From Viridilinea sp964592425 (lineage in GTDB: Bacteria; Chloroflexota; Chloroflexia; Chloroflexales; Chloroflexaceae), in NCBI GenBank assembly GCA_964592425.1, contig CAZQCG010000008.1, positions 62,001 to 126,000 on the forward strand: a DNA stretch of 64,000 nucleotides, written 5' to 3'. A program made the position numbers and the translations under genes. Positions 45,437 to 53,836 of this stretch are shown here, piece by piece; position 1 is the first letter of the stretch; the number at the start of each line of letters is the position of its first letter. Under the pieces are notes generated by a model. That model had not been told where the DNA came from, did not search any database, and saw nothing but the letters and a program-made list of their open reading frames with translations.

Positions 45437-46655
45437 CACGCCGGTGAGCCACCTGGGCCACCACGTCGAGAATGCGCTCGGCGCGCCGCCCATAGGTATG
45501 CGCAGCAGCAAGCTCCTGCCGCGCTGTCGCCCGTGACTGGTCTGTATCACGCAGCGCCGCCTCCAGTGCTGCCGTCAGCCCTGCCAGGTCGCGCCGCGTA
45601 AAAGGATGACTCAGCTGCGCCGGCACGATCTCATGCAGTGCTGGCAAGGCTGGTAAAACCAGTGGGGTGCCCAGGGCCAGGTATTCGAAGAGTTTGAGTG
45701 GCGAAGCCGTTACGTCGGTGACGGTATCGGGAATGACCAGCACATCAGCGGCTGCCAGGTAGCGCGCCACCTCGGCCTGTGGGCGCGGCGCAAGCAACTG
45801 GCAACTGCCTGGTTGCACGGATCCACTTCCGTCACCAACGGCAAACCCCAAAGCCTCAGCCTGCCGTCGCAGCGCCTCCCGCTCAGCCTCACGCCCTCCC
45901 AACAGGAGCAGGCTCAGGCTAGCATAGCGCCCACGCAGGGTCGCCGCCGCTTCCAACAAGCCGTCAAGCCAGCGGTGCGCAAAGGTCATCCCGGCGTAGG
46001 CCACCAGTGGCATCGCCGCTGGTAGGCCCAGGGCGGCACGGGCGGTCATCCGGTCACGCCGGCCGAAGAGTTGCTCGTCATAGGCATCGGGCACCACAAA
46101 GACCGGCGTGGCAGTAGGCCCACCCCAACCGATCTGCGCAAGCACACGCTGGAAGTCGGCCGTTAGCGAGACGACCGCATTCGCCCGCGTCAGGGCCACC
46201 CGGTCGATCAGATGCAGTAGGCCCACCGCCCAGGGCTCCTTCGCCCGTGAGGGATTACGCGACTCCAGGTCGTGCGCTTCATAGATCACTGGTACGCCCA
46301 GGCGCGGCCCCAGCACCCCTGCCCACCAGGCTGCACAGATCACCTGGCGCACATAGAGCGCCTCAACCTCACGTCGGTGCGCCGCAACGATCGCTGCACT
46401 CATCAGCGCAAAGAGACTGTGCTCAAGATAGTAGAGCAGGGTGCTCCGGTGGAGCCGCGAGAGCTTGCCAATCGCCGGACGCGGCAAATGCAACGCTCCA
46501 AGCTCATCAAAACGGCTCGGCTCACACCCCCAGCGCGGAATGATCGCCAAGGTATCAGCACGACGTGCCCGCAACTCACGCAGTGTCGTATAGGTCTGGA
46601 GTGCATTGGCCGACTGCAAGGTCAGGCTGGTCGGGTAAGCCAGGTAGACGATCAT
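45426..46655 (-). CDS. GT4-family glycosyltransferase coupled to bchD
   Basis: A 409-residue GT-B glycosyltransferase. The N-terminal half contains YEAHDLESRNPSRAKEPWAVG and the C-terminal half has VAYAGMTFAHRWLDGLLEAA, PQAEVARYLAAADVLVIPDT and a donor-site SPLKLFEYLALGTPLVLP with the GT4 Glu (KLFEYLALG). It transfers a sugar from an NDP donor; which one is unknown. Its ATG overlaps the bchD stop (ATGA at 46652-46655), so it is translated with bchD although it has no known place in pigment synthesis. Confidence 0.9.
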   Translation of the reverse strand: MIVYLAYPTSLTLQSANALQTYTTLRELRARRADTLAIIPRWGCEPSRFDELGALHLPRPAIGKLSRLHRSTLLYYLEHSLFALMSAAIVAAHRREVEALYVRQVICAAWWAGVLGPRLGVPVIYEAHDLESRNPSRAKEPWAVGLLHLIDRVALTRANAVVSLTADFQRVLAQIGWGGPTATPVFVVPDAYDEQLFGRRDRMTARAALGLPAAMPLVAYAGMTFAHRWLDGLLEAAATLRGRYASLSLLLLGGREAEREALRRQAEALGFAVGDGSGSVQPGSCQLLAPRPQAEVARYLAAADVLVIPDTVTDVTASPLKLFEYLALGTPLVLPALPALHEIVPAQLSHPFTRRDLAGLTAALEAALRDTDQSRATARQELAAAHTYGRRAERILDVVAQVAHRRVSP

Positions 46656-48616
46656 TCGGCACTGGCATCGATCACCGCCTGGGCGATCTGCTCGCCACGC
46701 CCCTGGGGCAGGTAGACATAGCGCCCACCGAGCCAGGCGGCCAGTTGTTGGGCTTCACCGCGGCTGACATAACTGCGCTGAGTATCGATCACCACCGCAC
46801 CGATGCCCCCCGCCCGCAGCCGCGCACTGAGCGTCTGCACCTCCAGCCGTGCCTGATCGAGACGTGCCTGCTTATCCTGCTCCGGGTCGGGCCGGAGCGG
46901 CACATTTGGACGCCCATCAGTGATCAGCACCAGGGTCGTGCGGTGGATACCACGGGAGCGTGCCTGTTCCGCCACCTGATAAGCTGCCAGCAACGCCGCC
47001 GCCAGGGGTGTCCCACCACCGGTCGGTAGCACATCGAGCGCCCGTTTGGCCAGTTCAACACTCTGCGAAGGCGGCAAAAGTAACTCGGCCTGCTCACCAC
47101 GAAAGGCCAACAGGGCTACCTGATCGCGATGCACATAGGCTTGCTGCAACAGCGCATTCACTGCACCTTTCGCCTGACGCATACGGTGCAGGGCCATCGA
47201 GCCACTGGCATCAACCACAAAACAGAAGAGTGTGCCAGCCTTGCTGCGATATTTCTTGATATGCAGGTCTTCTGCCTTCAGCCGCACATGGCGTCCATGG
47301 CTATGGTGTGGGTGATGCTTTTCAGCCTCAGCTTTGCGCACCCGTTGCCAGGGCGCAGCGGCCCGCAGCGTCGCCACCACATCCAGGCGGCCCTGGGCAG
47401 GCAGACCGGGAATAGAGCGAATGTGACGACCGCGTGTGCCTGAGGTTGTCCCACGCGAGCCGCTACGTCCGTTGCGGCGCACCGTAAAGGGCGTCTCAAG
47501 AACATCCGGCGGCACATCGGTATCGAGCGCCGAAAGGATGAGATCCTCAACCGTCAACTCTTCGGGCGGCGGCGGCGGCTTATCCTCCTGCTCCTCATCA
47601 TTCTGCTCACGATCCTCAGGCGGTGGCGGCTCTTCGGGGGGCGGCGGCTCTTCAGGCGGCGGCGGCTCCTCGATCTGGGGTGCCCGGGTTGCCCGCGGCA
47701 GCAGCACAAAACGCACCGCCCGCTCCAGATCTTCGTCGCTCACGGCATCACGGCCAGCCAGGGCCGCCGAAGCCAGCGCGGTGCGGGTCGCAAAAATATC
47801 GGCGCGGTGCCCTTCGACGCCAAGGGCCAGGGCAGCCTGGATCAACTGAAGGGTCTGACGCTCCTCGATCACCACGGAGGGCAGAACTTCACGCGCCGCC
47901 AGCACCATGGCCAGCAACAGGGCATCCTCATCATCAAAGCCAGTCACCAGCGGATCAGGCTCCGGCGCAACTTCAACCGCCTTGCCTCGCGAGCGCCGGC
48001 CGGTCGCTCGATCCTGGAGCAGCCGATCATGATCGCTGAGCAGGTTACGCCGCACCACTTCGGCCCGAGCGGGCGCGGGGGCGTGCGCCACTGGTGCCGC
48101 AATCAGGCCCACCCGATCCAGGAGGTGCCGCCGGGGCGGCCCCTCAGCCGGATCGTAGGTGGCGATCAGTGCAAAACGGGCTGCCTCAACGACACTCAGA
48201 CCCTCGCGCTCTACCCGCACCAGGCCACTATCGACGGCCGCCAGCAGATGGTTGACGGTACTATCATCAAGCAGGTTGACCCCATCGGCATAGAGCAAGC
48301 CACCATGAGCCCGGGCCATCACCCCGCTGCGATGCACCCGTTCACCACGAGTCAGGGTTGCCTCCAGGTCGATCCCGCCCAGCAGGCGATCTTCAGTCAC
48401 CCCGATCGGCAGTTCGACAAAGGCTACCTCGCCCAGCAAATGAGCAAACGAACGTACTAGCGTGCTCTTGCCGGTGCCTACACCAGCGGCGATCACCACC
48501 CCACCCAGCAACGGATCAACCGCCAGTAGCAGCAGGGCCTGGCGGGCAGCATCAAGCCCGACCAGCGCCGAGAAGGGCAGGCTTGCCCGCCTGGGATCAA
48601 GGGTAGGCGCAGTCAC
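46652..48616 (-). CDS. bchD: Magnesium chelatase subunit D
   Basis: A 654-residue protein. The N-terminal AAA+ domain (about 10-270) keeps a Walker A (GVGTGKST), unlike in some BchD proteins. The central linker (about 315-350) is acidic and Pro-rich with three EEPPPP repeats. The C-terminal VWA/MIDAS domain (about 455-654) has DASGSMA and ITDGRPNVP. With BchI and BchH it uses ATP to insert Mg2+ into protoporphyrin IX; BchH is not in the window. The start is a GTG at 48616 with AAGGA nine bases upstream, 27 bases after the bchI stop. Confidence 0.96.
   Translation of the reverse strand: MTAPTLDPRRASLPFSALVGLDAARQALLLLAVDPLLGGVVIAAGVGTGKSTLVRSFAHLLGEVAFVELPIGVTEDRLLGGIDLEATLTRGERVHRSGVMARAHGGLLYADGVNLLDDSTVNHLLAAVDSGLVRVEREGLSVVEAARFALIATYDPAEGPPRRHLLDRVGLIAAPVAHAPAPARAEVVRRNLLSDHDRLLQDRATGRRSRGKAVEVAPEPDPLVTGFDDEDALLLAMVLAAREVLPSVVIEERQTLQLIQAALALGVEGHRADIFATRTALASAALAGRDAVSDEDLERAVRFVLLPRATRAPQIEEPPPPEEPPPPEEPPPPEDREQNDEEQEDKPPPPPEELTVEDLILSALDTDVPPDVLETPFTVRRNGRSGSRGTTSGTRGRHIRSIPGLPAQGRLDVVATLRAAAPWQRVRKAEAEKHHPHHSHGRHVRLKAEDLHIKKYRSKAGTLFCFVVDASGSMALHRMRQAKGAVNALLQQAYVHRDQVALLAFRGEQAELLLPPSQSVELAKRALDVLPTGGGTPLAAALLAAYQVAEQARSRGIHRTTLVLITDGRPNVPLRPDPEQDKQARLDQARLEVQTLSARLRAGGIGAVVIDTQRSYVSRGEAQQLAAWLGGRYVYLPQGRGEQIAQAVIDASAE
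47619..47672. repeat. 18-bp tandem repeat encoding EEPPPP in bchD
   Basis: Three adjacent 18-base units (47619-47636, 47637-47654, 47655-47672), rich in GGCGGC on the plus strand, encode EEPPPP three times in the BchD linker. Confidence 0.85.
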
Positions 48617-48643
48617 AGGTACTTATCCTTACGCAAGGCGATC

Positions 48644-49753
48644 CTAGCCGAACACCTCAGCGACCGCCCGTTCGATACGCACCGCATCGTCCTGGGTTTC
48701 GAGCGGATCCTTGCGCAAGCGATGGCGCAGGGAGAGCAGGGCGATCCGTTGCACATCCTCTGGCCGCACCTCGGTATGACCTTCGAGCGCCGCCAGGGAG
48801 GTCGCCGTCCGGCTAAGGGTCAATTCGCCGCGGTGCCCATCGATCTCGAGTTTCACACACAGTTCAGCGATCTTATAGAGCACCGGATCAGGCAGAACAA
48901 CCTCAGGCAGGCGCTTTTGTGCAGCCTTCACCTTCCGCTGAAGCTTAGCCGTCTCTTTGGTCCAACTGGTCATAAAGCTGTAGGGATCGGCATCATAGGC
49001 CCGTCGACGCTTGACGATCTCAACCCGCTCCTCGACATTGGTAATCGTCGTAATACGGGCATGCAAACCAAAGCGATCAAGCAACTGTGGGCGCAGATCG
49101 CCCTCTTCGGGGTTGCCCGAGCCTACCAGCACAAAGCGGGCCGGGTGGCGCACACTAATACCCTCACGCTCAACCACGTTGGTGCCACTGGCGGCCACGT
49201 CAAGCAGCACGTCAACCAGGTGATCCTCAAGCAGGTTCACCTCATCGATATAGAGGAAGCCGCGGTTGGCCCGCGCCAGCAAGCCCGGCGCAAAGGCCTG
49301 CACACCCTGCGTCAGCGCTCGCTCAATATCGAGCGTACCACAGACGCGATCTTCAGTCGCCCCAAGTGGTAGATCGACTACTGGCACCGGGATCGTTACG
49401 ACCAATGACTTACGGGGCAACTTCCCTTCGGGCAAGCTGTTGGCCAAGTGCTCACGCACATGTGGACAGAGGCCCTCGTGATCAGGGGCACATGAATAGG
49501 CACAACCCTGCACCGCCTTGATCGGCGGTAACATGTCGGCCAGGGCCCGCACAGCCGTCGATTTGGCCGTACCGCGGTGGCCCATGACCATTACCCCACC
49601 AATGGTCGGGTTGATCACACAGAGAAGCAGCGAGAGCTTGAGCTCGGCCTGACCGACGATAGCGACAAAGGGGAAGGGGGGTTGTGGGCCGGAGTTAGCA
49701 GGCACCGTACCGTTAGCGGCCGGTGCTGCGGGGAGCGCGGTCTCTGTAGCCAT
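48644..49753 (-). CDS. bchI: Magnesium chelatase subunit I
   Basis: A 369-residue AAA+ ATPase. It shows FPFVAIVGQAELK, Walker A GHRGTAKST, a Cys-containing loop (GCAYSCAPDHEGLC), the sensor insert VDLPLGATEDRVCGTLDIERAL, Walker B GFLYIDEVNLLEDH, and the Arg finger region PQLLDRFGLHA. It forms a hexameric ring that with BchD drives Mg insertion. The start ATG at 49753 is preferred; an in-frame GTG five codons upstream is possible, and neither has a clear ribosome site. A 20-residue Ala/Pro-rich leader precedes the conserved part. It follows the 67-residue membrane peptide gene by 115 bases, in which nothing else was seen. Confidence 0.97.
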   Translation of the reverse strand: MATETALPAAPAANGTVPANSGPQPPFPFVAIVGQAELKLSLLLCVINPTIGGVMVMGHRGTAKSTAVRALADMLPPIKAVQGCAYSCAPDHEGLCPHVREHLANSLPEGKLPRKSLVVTIPVPVVDLPLGATEDRVCGTLDIERALTQGVQAFAPGLLARANRGFLYIDEVNLLEDHLVDVLLDVAASGTNVVEREGISVRHPARFVLVGSGNPEEGDLRPQLLDRFGLHARITTITNVEERVEIVKRRRAYDADPYSFMTSWTKETAKLQRKVKAAQKRLPEVVLPDPVLYKIAELCVKLEIDGHRGELTLSRTATSLAALEGHTEVRPEDVQRIALLSLRHRLRKDPLETQDDAVRIERAVAEVFG

Positions 49754-49868
49754 GCACAACTCTATCACTACAACAAGGAGGGGAGTTTCTCCGGGCAGGG
49801 CCAGGCCCTCCCCTTGAAGCCTCCCCTGGTGCCAGATCAGCTTGCTATGCTCAGCCCATCAGCTGAGG

Positions 49869-50072
49869 TTACAACATATTGTTACGCTTCGGCATCGAGC
49901 CAGCTGTGGGCTGCCGCGAGCCTGTGCGCGAACGGCGTGCAAAAGCCGTCACATTCGTCCAGAGAAAGGTCAAAGCCAGAGCCAGCACCGTGATGATCAG
50001 CGACGCCCAGCAGACCAGCGCCGGGGTGAATGGCCCGATCATTTGTGTTGTCTCACCAATACCAGTTGGCAT
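49869..50072 (-). CDS. 67-residue single-span membrane peptide in the bch cluster
   Basis: A small ORF starting MPTGIGETTQM with AGGAG seven bases upstream, stronger than the ribosome sites of bchI or bchX. Residues about 16-40 (ALVCWASLIITVLALALTFLW) form one hydrophobic helix. The C-terminal part is basic (FARRSRTGSRQ), so an N-out, C-in topology is expected. It does not match the known Chloroflexus B808-866 antenna peptides or chlorosome proteins that I can recall, and lacks the His that binds antenna BChl. Position suggests a photosynthesis-linked role: a small subunit or assembly factor. Confidence 0.65.
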   Translation of the reverse strand: MPTGIGETTQMIGPFTPALVCWASLIITVLALALTFLWTNVTAFARRSRTGSRQPTAGSMPKRNNML

Positions 50073-50222
50073 ACCCGTACTCCTATCCTTATCTGCTATG
50101 CCCAGGCGGCAACTGCAGGGCCTCCACGCGTATACAGGTTCGAGTTTCTTCCGAGCATTCCAAGCTTCATTCTACCACATCTCGGAAAGTCGCCCGTATC
50201 GCGCTGCCCACACAGGCCAGGG

Positions 50223-50393
50223 CTACCAGCGTCGCCAGAGCGGGTTGCTCTGCTCAGGTGTGCCGCCCTCACATGCCCCAAAGCCCTGCCCCAGACACCA
50301 GAGGCGGGCCTCAAGCCACCAGCGCAAACGCAAGTGCCACGGGGCGATCACATATTCGATCAGGGCGATTTTTGAGGGTAGCTTCAGCTGCAT
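50223..50393 (-). CDS. 56-residue Trp-rich small protein downstream of bchX
   Basis: The ATG at 50393 has GGAAGG seven bases upstream, which rules out the ATG at 50399. It begins 25 bases after the bchX stop. The peptide reads MQLKLPSKIALIEYV, then APWHLRLRWWLEARLW and a Cys/Gly tail (LGQGFGACEGG). It has six Trp in 56 residues (one in nine), two Cys, a helix with Arg and Trp faces, and no membrane segment of normal length. Codon use (GCC, CTG, CGC, GAG) is like the neighbours. I do not recognise it. Confidence 0.55.
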   Translation of the reverse strand: MQLKLPSKIALIEYVIAPWHLRLRWWLEARLWCLGQGFGACEGGTPEQSNPLWRRW

Positions 50394-50418
50394 GATCATT
50401 CCTTCCTGCCCTGTGGTC

Positions 50419-51666
50419 TTAGCGATACAACGGGCTAGCCGGGCGGCGCAGATCGACATAGCAATAGGGCTCGCCCGACTTCTGTAGTGCGGCGAGGATG
50501 GCCAACTTGCTCTCCAGGTCGCCCTCATCACCAATACAAATGGTCGTATTGCCGTCAACCGTCAACACCATGCCCTTTTTCGGGTCGTGATTAGCCTCGG
50601 TCACATACAGGCCCAGGTCATGGCTCAGGCGGCCTACGACGCGCCGCATCGCCGGATCGAGTTCAGGCGATGCCCCCAGGGCCTGCTGTAGCAGCCCGAG
50701 TTCAAGGTGCGGCACCTTGGGCACCTGGCGTCCACCAAGCAACTCTTCGGCAGAGGCCCCCATGGGCACCCGATCAGGCTGCTCGGCCCCGAAGACTCGC
50801 AGAAACTCGTTGTAGGCCAGCGGATGTACCTCGGCCATCGCAACCGGCGGGGTCGCCCGGTTGATGATCTGCCAGGCCAGGTCTTCAAAGATCATGTCGA
50901 AGGCCGGTTCACCAAGGGCCAGTTCGCAAGCATCCGCGAGTTCGCGCACCCTGCGGTCAAGCGGAATAGTAGCCAGTACCGGCAGCCCGACCTGCTCAGC
51001 AAAGTGAGCTGCCACCCCTGAGCCATCATCACGGTTGACAATCAGGCCGATTAGCCGTGTCCGCCCACCCATAGCGGCGAAATACTTGGCTGCACTGGCG
51101 ATATTATTGGCCGCATAGAGACTCTGGCGATCATTGCCGCAGATGATGATCACCTCTTCGGCCAGCGAACGGGCGATCGGCGTAGCAAAGCCACCACAGA
51201 CCACATCGCCCAGGAAGTCCATCACTACATAGTCTAGCGCCCACTGGCTTAGACCGAGCTTTTCAAGCGTATCAAAGCCAAAGGTGATCCCCCGCCCACC
51301 ACAGCCGCGCCCAACCTCGGGGCCGCCGATCTCACAGCCATAGACTGTTGCGCGGCCCATGATGCTGGTCTTGAAGATCACATCCTGCACCTGCAAGCTC
51401 TCTTCGCGCCCAGCCTCCTTGAACCCACGCCAGACATCACCCAGGGTCGGCAGGCTCACTCCACCAAAGAGCGCATTGCAGCTGTCGTGCTTGGGATCAC
51501 AGCCCAACTGGAGCACGCGTTGGTTGAGTAGTGCCAGCTTACTCACCAGATTGGTGGTAAAGAACGACTTGCCCATGCCGCCCTTACCATACACCGCCAA
51601 CATACGGGCACTGGCTGTTCCGGCATGCTTCGGATGTGCTGGCACTGCTACGGCTCCCTTTTGCAT
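50419..51666 (-). CDS. bchX: Chlorophyllide a reductase iron protein, with extra C-terminal domain
   Basis: A 415-residue protein. Residues 20-300 are BchX: P-loop YGKGGMGKS (26-34), GCDPKHDS (55-62), [4Fe-4S] ligands Cys122 (GRGCGGRG) and Cys157 (GDVVCGGF), and VNRDDGSG (210-217). GGPEVGRGCGGRG and the long VMDFLGDVVCGGF identify BchX, not the similar BchL or NifH. It gives electrons to BchYZ, which reduces ring B of the chlorin. Known BchX is about 330 residues; here residues about 310-415 form an added domain ending LTVDG...YVDLRRPASPLYR, which resembles the FtsQ C-terminal domain. A hairpin lies 10 bases before the ATG and no ribosome site is seen. Confidence 0.95.
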   Translation of the reverse strand: MQKGAVAVPAHPKHAGTASARMLAVYGKGGMGKSFFTTNLVSKLALLNQRVLQLGCDPKHDSCNALFGGVSLPTLGDVWRGFKEAGREESLQVQDVIFKTSIMGRATVYGCEIGGPEVGRGCGGRGITFGFDTLEKLGLSQWALDYVVMDFLGDVVCGGFATPIARSLAEEVIIICGNDRQSLYAANNIASAAKYFAAMGGRTRLIGLIVNRDDGSGVAAHFAEQVGLPVLATIPLDRRVRELADACELALGEPAFDMIFEDLAWQIINRATPPVAMAEVHPLAYNEFLRVFGAEQPDRVPMGASAEELLGGRQVPKVPHLELGLLQQALGASPELDPAMRRVVGRLSHDLGLYVTEANHDPKKGMVLTVDGNTTICIGDEGDLESKLAILAALQKSGEPYCYVDLRRPASPLYR

Positions 51667-51675
51667 CGCTTGTCA

Positions 51676-51690
51676 CTGCACGGAGTGCAG
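51676..51690. other. Hairpin in the bchX leader
   Basis: CTGCAC-GGA-GTGCAG is a perfect 6-bp stem with a 3-base loop between the bchC stop (51719) and the bchX ATG (51666). It could end, process or control translation of the mRNA. Confidence 0.45.
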
Positions 51691-51718
51691 GAGGGACATC
51701 CTCACGGTGGAAGCACAC

Positions 51719-52702
51719 CTAATCGGTTGGCCACTCGACCACCAGCTTGAGGCAACTGGGATCCTCAAACGCCATGCGGTAAGCAGCCTGGATGCGCTCA
51801 AGCGGCACACGATGGGTTAGCAGGCCTGTGACATCAAGCTCACCGGTCGCGATCATATCGCGCACATGAGGCAGATCGCCATCGACACCAAATTGCCATT
51901 CACGAGCGACCAGCACCGTCGCCTCACGCATAAAGACCGGCGCATAGGGAATATGAATATGGTCGTAATAGCCGAGCAGCAAGACCCGCCCGTGGTTGGC
52001 CAGCAGGGGCAGTGCGCCCGCCAGGGCTGGCATCGAGCCAGTCGCTTCGATGATCACATTGATATTCGCTTCACCGAGGGCCTCATCAAGCGACTCGCGT
52101 GTTACATCAATCACCTGGTCGGCCTGAGCCGCATTAAGACGCACACTCACACGGTCGGCCACCGCCACATAGGCAGCACCCTGGAGTTTAGCAAGCCGTG
52201 CAGCAAGCTGGCCAACGATGCCCTGGCCAAGCACCAGCACCCGATCATTACGATGGATCTGGGCCACATTAACCCCATGCATGGCTGTTGCAGCCAGGGC
52301 CAGGATGACCCCGGTAGCCGGATCGATCGCGCCAAGCGGCACCACCCGCTCGGCCTCAGCACTGATATACTCGCTCTGACCACCCCAGGCCGGGTTCACC
52401 CCACGAAAACAGCGCGCCCCTCCGACGTAGACCCACTGGCCCAACAAATCCTGCGGTGCCTTCGCCCCTACCTGTACCACCTGGCCCACCGTCTCGTAGC
52501 CTGGCACCACCGGGAAGAGCAAGGCCGGGTGGGGCATCCGCCCGTCCAGCAACATACGCTCGGTGCCAGCACTGATCGAGGTGTAGGCGGTACGCACCAA
52601 CACATCACCTGCACGCGGGTCAAGCACCTGTACGGTGCGCAACTCGACCGTATTACGGCGTGGGATGACTACGGCACGAGACTTGATCGGCATACGGGCC
52701 AT
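51719..52702 (-). CDS. bchC: 3-hydroxyethyl bacteriochlorophyllide a dehydrogenase
   Basis: A 327-residue medium-chain dehydrogenase of the BchC type. It opens SRAVVIPRRNTVELRTVQVLDPRAGDVLVRTAYTSISAGTERMLLDG, the BchC pattern with Ser/Thr-Glu-Arg where zinc dehydrogenases carry Cys. The NAD loop is VLVLGQGIVGQLAARLAK. It oxidises the 3-hydroxyethyl group to 3-acetyl, the last modification in forming bacteriochlorophyllide a. The start may be 52702 or 52693. A small hairpin (52702-52715, TCGCT/AGCGA) covers the first base of the upper ATG. It lies 17 codons before bchX in the same direction. Confidence 0.92.
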   Translation of the reverse strand: MARMPIKSRAVVIPRRNTVELRTVQVLDPRAGDVLVRTAYTSISAGTERMLLDGRMPHPALLFPVVPGYETVGQVVQVGAKAPQDLLGQWVYVGGARCFRGVNPAWGGQSEYISAEAERVVPLGAIDPATGVILALAATAMHGVNVAQIHRNDRVLVLGQGIVGQLAARLAKLQGAAYVAVADRVSVRLNAAQADQVIDVTRESLDEALGEANINVIIEATGSMPALAGALPLLANHGRVLLLGYYDHIHIPYAPVFMREATVLVAREWQFGVDGDLPHVRDMIATGELDVTGLLTHRVPLERIQAAYRMAFEDPSCLKLVVEWPTD

Positions 52703-52816
52703 CGCTTTCTAGCGAGTTATACCTGCGCCGGTTGTGATCCGCAGCCCCCTGGCTGAGCATAACCCCCGACGCCTGACACGTTCTTCACTAGTTCCAGAGC
52801 AATCGCTTTGGGCCAC

Positions 52817-53281
52817 TCAGGATTGCGCTGACGCCTGCTTCAAGGCACGCCGCTGGCGTGCCGAGCGCACCCCGCGGTTGATAAACTGCAACGCGTTAAA
52901 GAGGTAGGTCACATATGCAAAGACCATCACCCACATCACCGTCTCCCGACTTGCGCCCATCCACTGAGCAACAAAATAGAGATTATGGGTGATAATCGCG
53001 ATCAGATTACCGATATCTTCCCAGAAGAACTCTTTCGCCAGGAAGTAGTGGTCGAACATATCGTGTTCCCACAACATCCCGGTAATCGTCAGTGCCCAGA
53101 TCAAAGTAATCTTGATCCACACACTGATCGTCGCAACCCAATAGCCCTCGCCAGTGATAAGGTAACGAATCACCAATCCGAAGCTGATGATAAAGGCCAC
53201 AAATTGAATCGGGGCCAGGATGATCTGCACTTTCGTCCACCGTGAAGCCTCACGTCGACGCAGTTGATCTTCCGTGTACAT
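52817..53281 (-). CDS. bchF: 3-vinyl bacteriochlorophyllide hydratase
   Basis: A 154-residue membrane protein. The N-terminus MYTEDQLRRREASRWTKVQIILAP, followed by a helical membrane region, and a later HDMFDHYFLAKEFFWEDIGNL are features of BchF/BchV. These add water to the 3-vinyl group to give 3-hydroxyethyl. Three to four hydrophobic segments lie at about 20-45, 55-75, 90-110 and 120-140. In-frame ATGs at 53293, 53302, 53311 and 53314 and a TTG at 53365 could lengthen it by 4-28 residues; I chose the start matching the family. None has a strong ribosome site. It is the first gene of the block. Confidence 0.9.
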   Translation of the reverse strand: MYTEDQLRRREASRWTKVQIILAPIQFVAFIISFGLVIRYLITGEGYWVATISVWIKITLIWALTITGMLWEHDMFDHYFLAKEFFWEDIGNLIAIITHNLYFVAQWMGASRETVMWVMVFAYVTYLFNALQFINRGVRSARQRRALKQASAQS

Positions 53282-53513
53282 ACTGCTACTCATAGCCCAC
53301 ATCCACCCCATCATGCTTGTGTCAAGTGCTGTGCTGGATCCCGTCGCCGCCCCGAATGATGACAAGGCGGATCCGTCTGATGATCAGAAGCGCAAGAGCC
53401 GCGGAAGCTCCCCGTTGCTCCATCATTGACCAGTAATTGTTGTAGTACAGACTAGAGACTACAGCCTCAGGAGATTAGATAATCCACTGCAAATAACCTA
53501 CCCGATAGGCCGA

Positions 53514-53541
53514 GTATAACATATGGTTAAAAAGCGTGCAA
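53514..53541 (-). promoter_or_regulatory. Candidate bchF promoter
   Basis: On the minus strand TTGCAC (53541-53536) and TTATAC (53519-53514) are 16 bases apart. The -35 is flanked by the palindrome ATTTGCAAAT. The leader to bchF would be about 220 bases. Confidence 0.4.
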
Positions 53542-53836
53542 TATTTGCAAATGACGTGCAAATACTAGACAGCCCGACTTCTTGTATGATATGTCATAAT
53601 TCCAATCGATAAACAACGATTACCAAAGCGCAATAGCCTAACCAGAAGGAATGTTATTAGTTCCTGATCAAAAAGATCTTCATGGACAGGCAATTGACTT
53701 GAGATCTAAAGCAATTTCTTTAGACTGACTCAGGGGCACAGCATTGACATCCTGAAGGAGATAGCACCAGTGTTTGCTGATATAAGCGCTCACACCAGCG
53801 CATCTTCTGACATTTATTCAAAACCCGAGGCTGTTG

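Noticed and set aside
49869..50072. Light-harvesting alpha or beta peptide
   Set aside because: There is no His in the membrane helix to bind BChl and no similarity to known B808-866 sequences that I recall.
50096..50314. 72-codon frame between the small genes near bchX
   Set aside because: It overlaps the better supported 56-residue gene and has no ribosome site or domain.
50419..51666. BchL (protochlorophyllide reductase iron protein)
   Set aside because: The signatures GGPEVGRGCGGRG, DFLGDVVCGGF and VNRDDGSG fit BchX better; BchL is also shorter.
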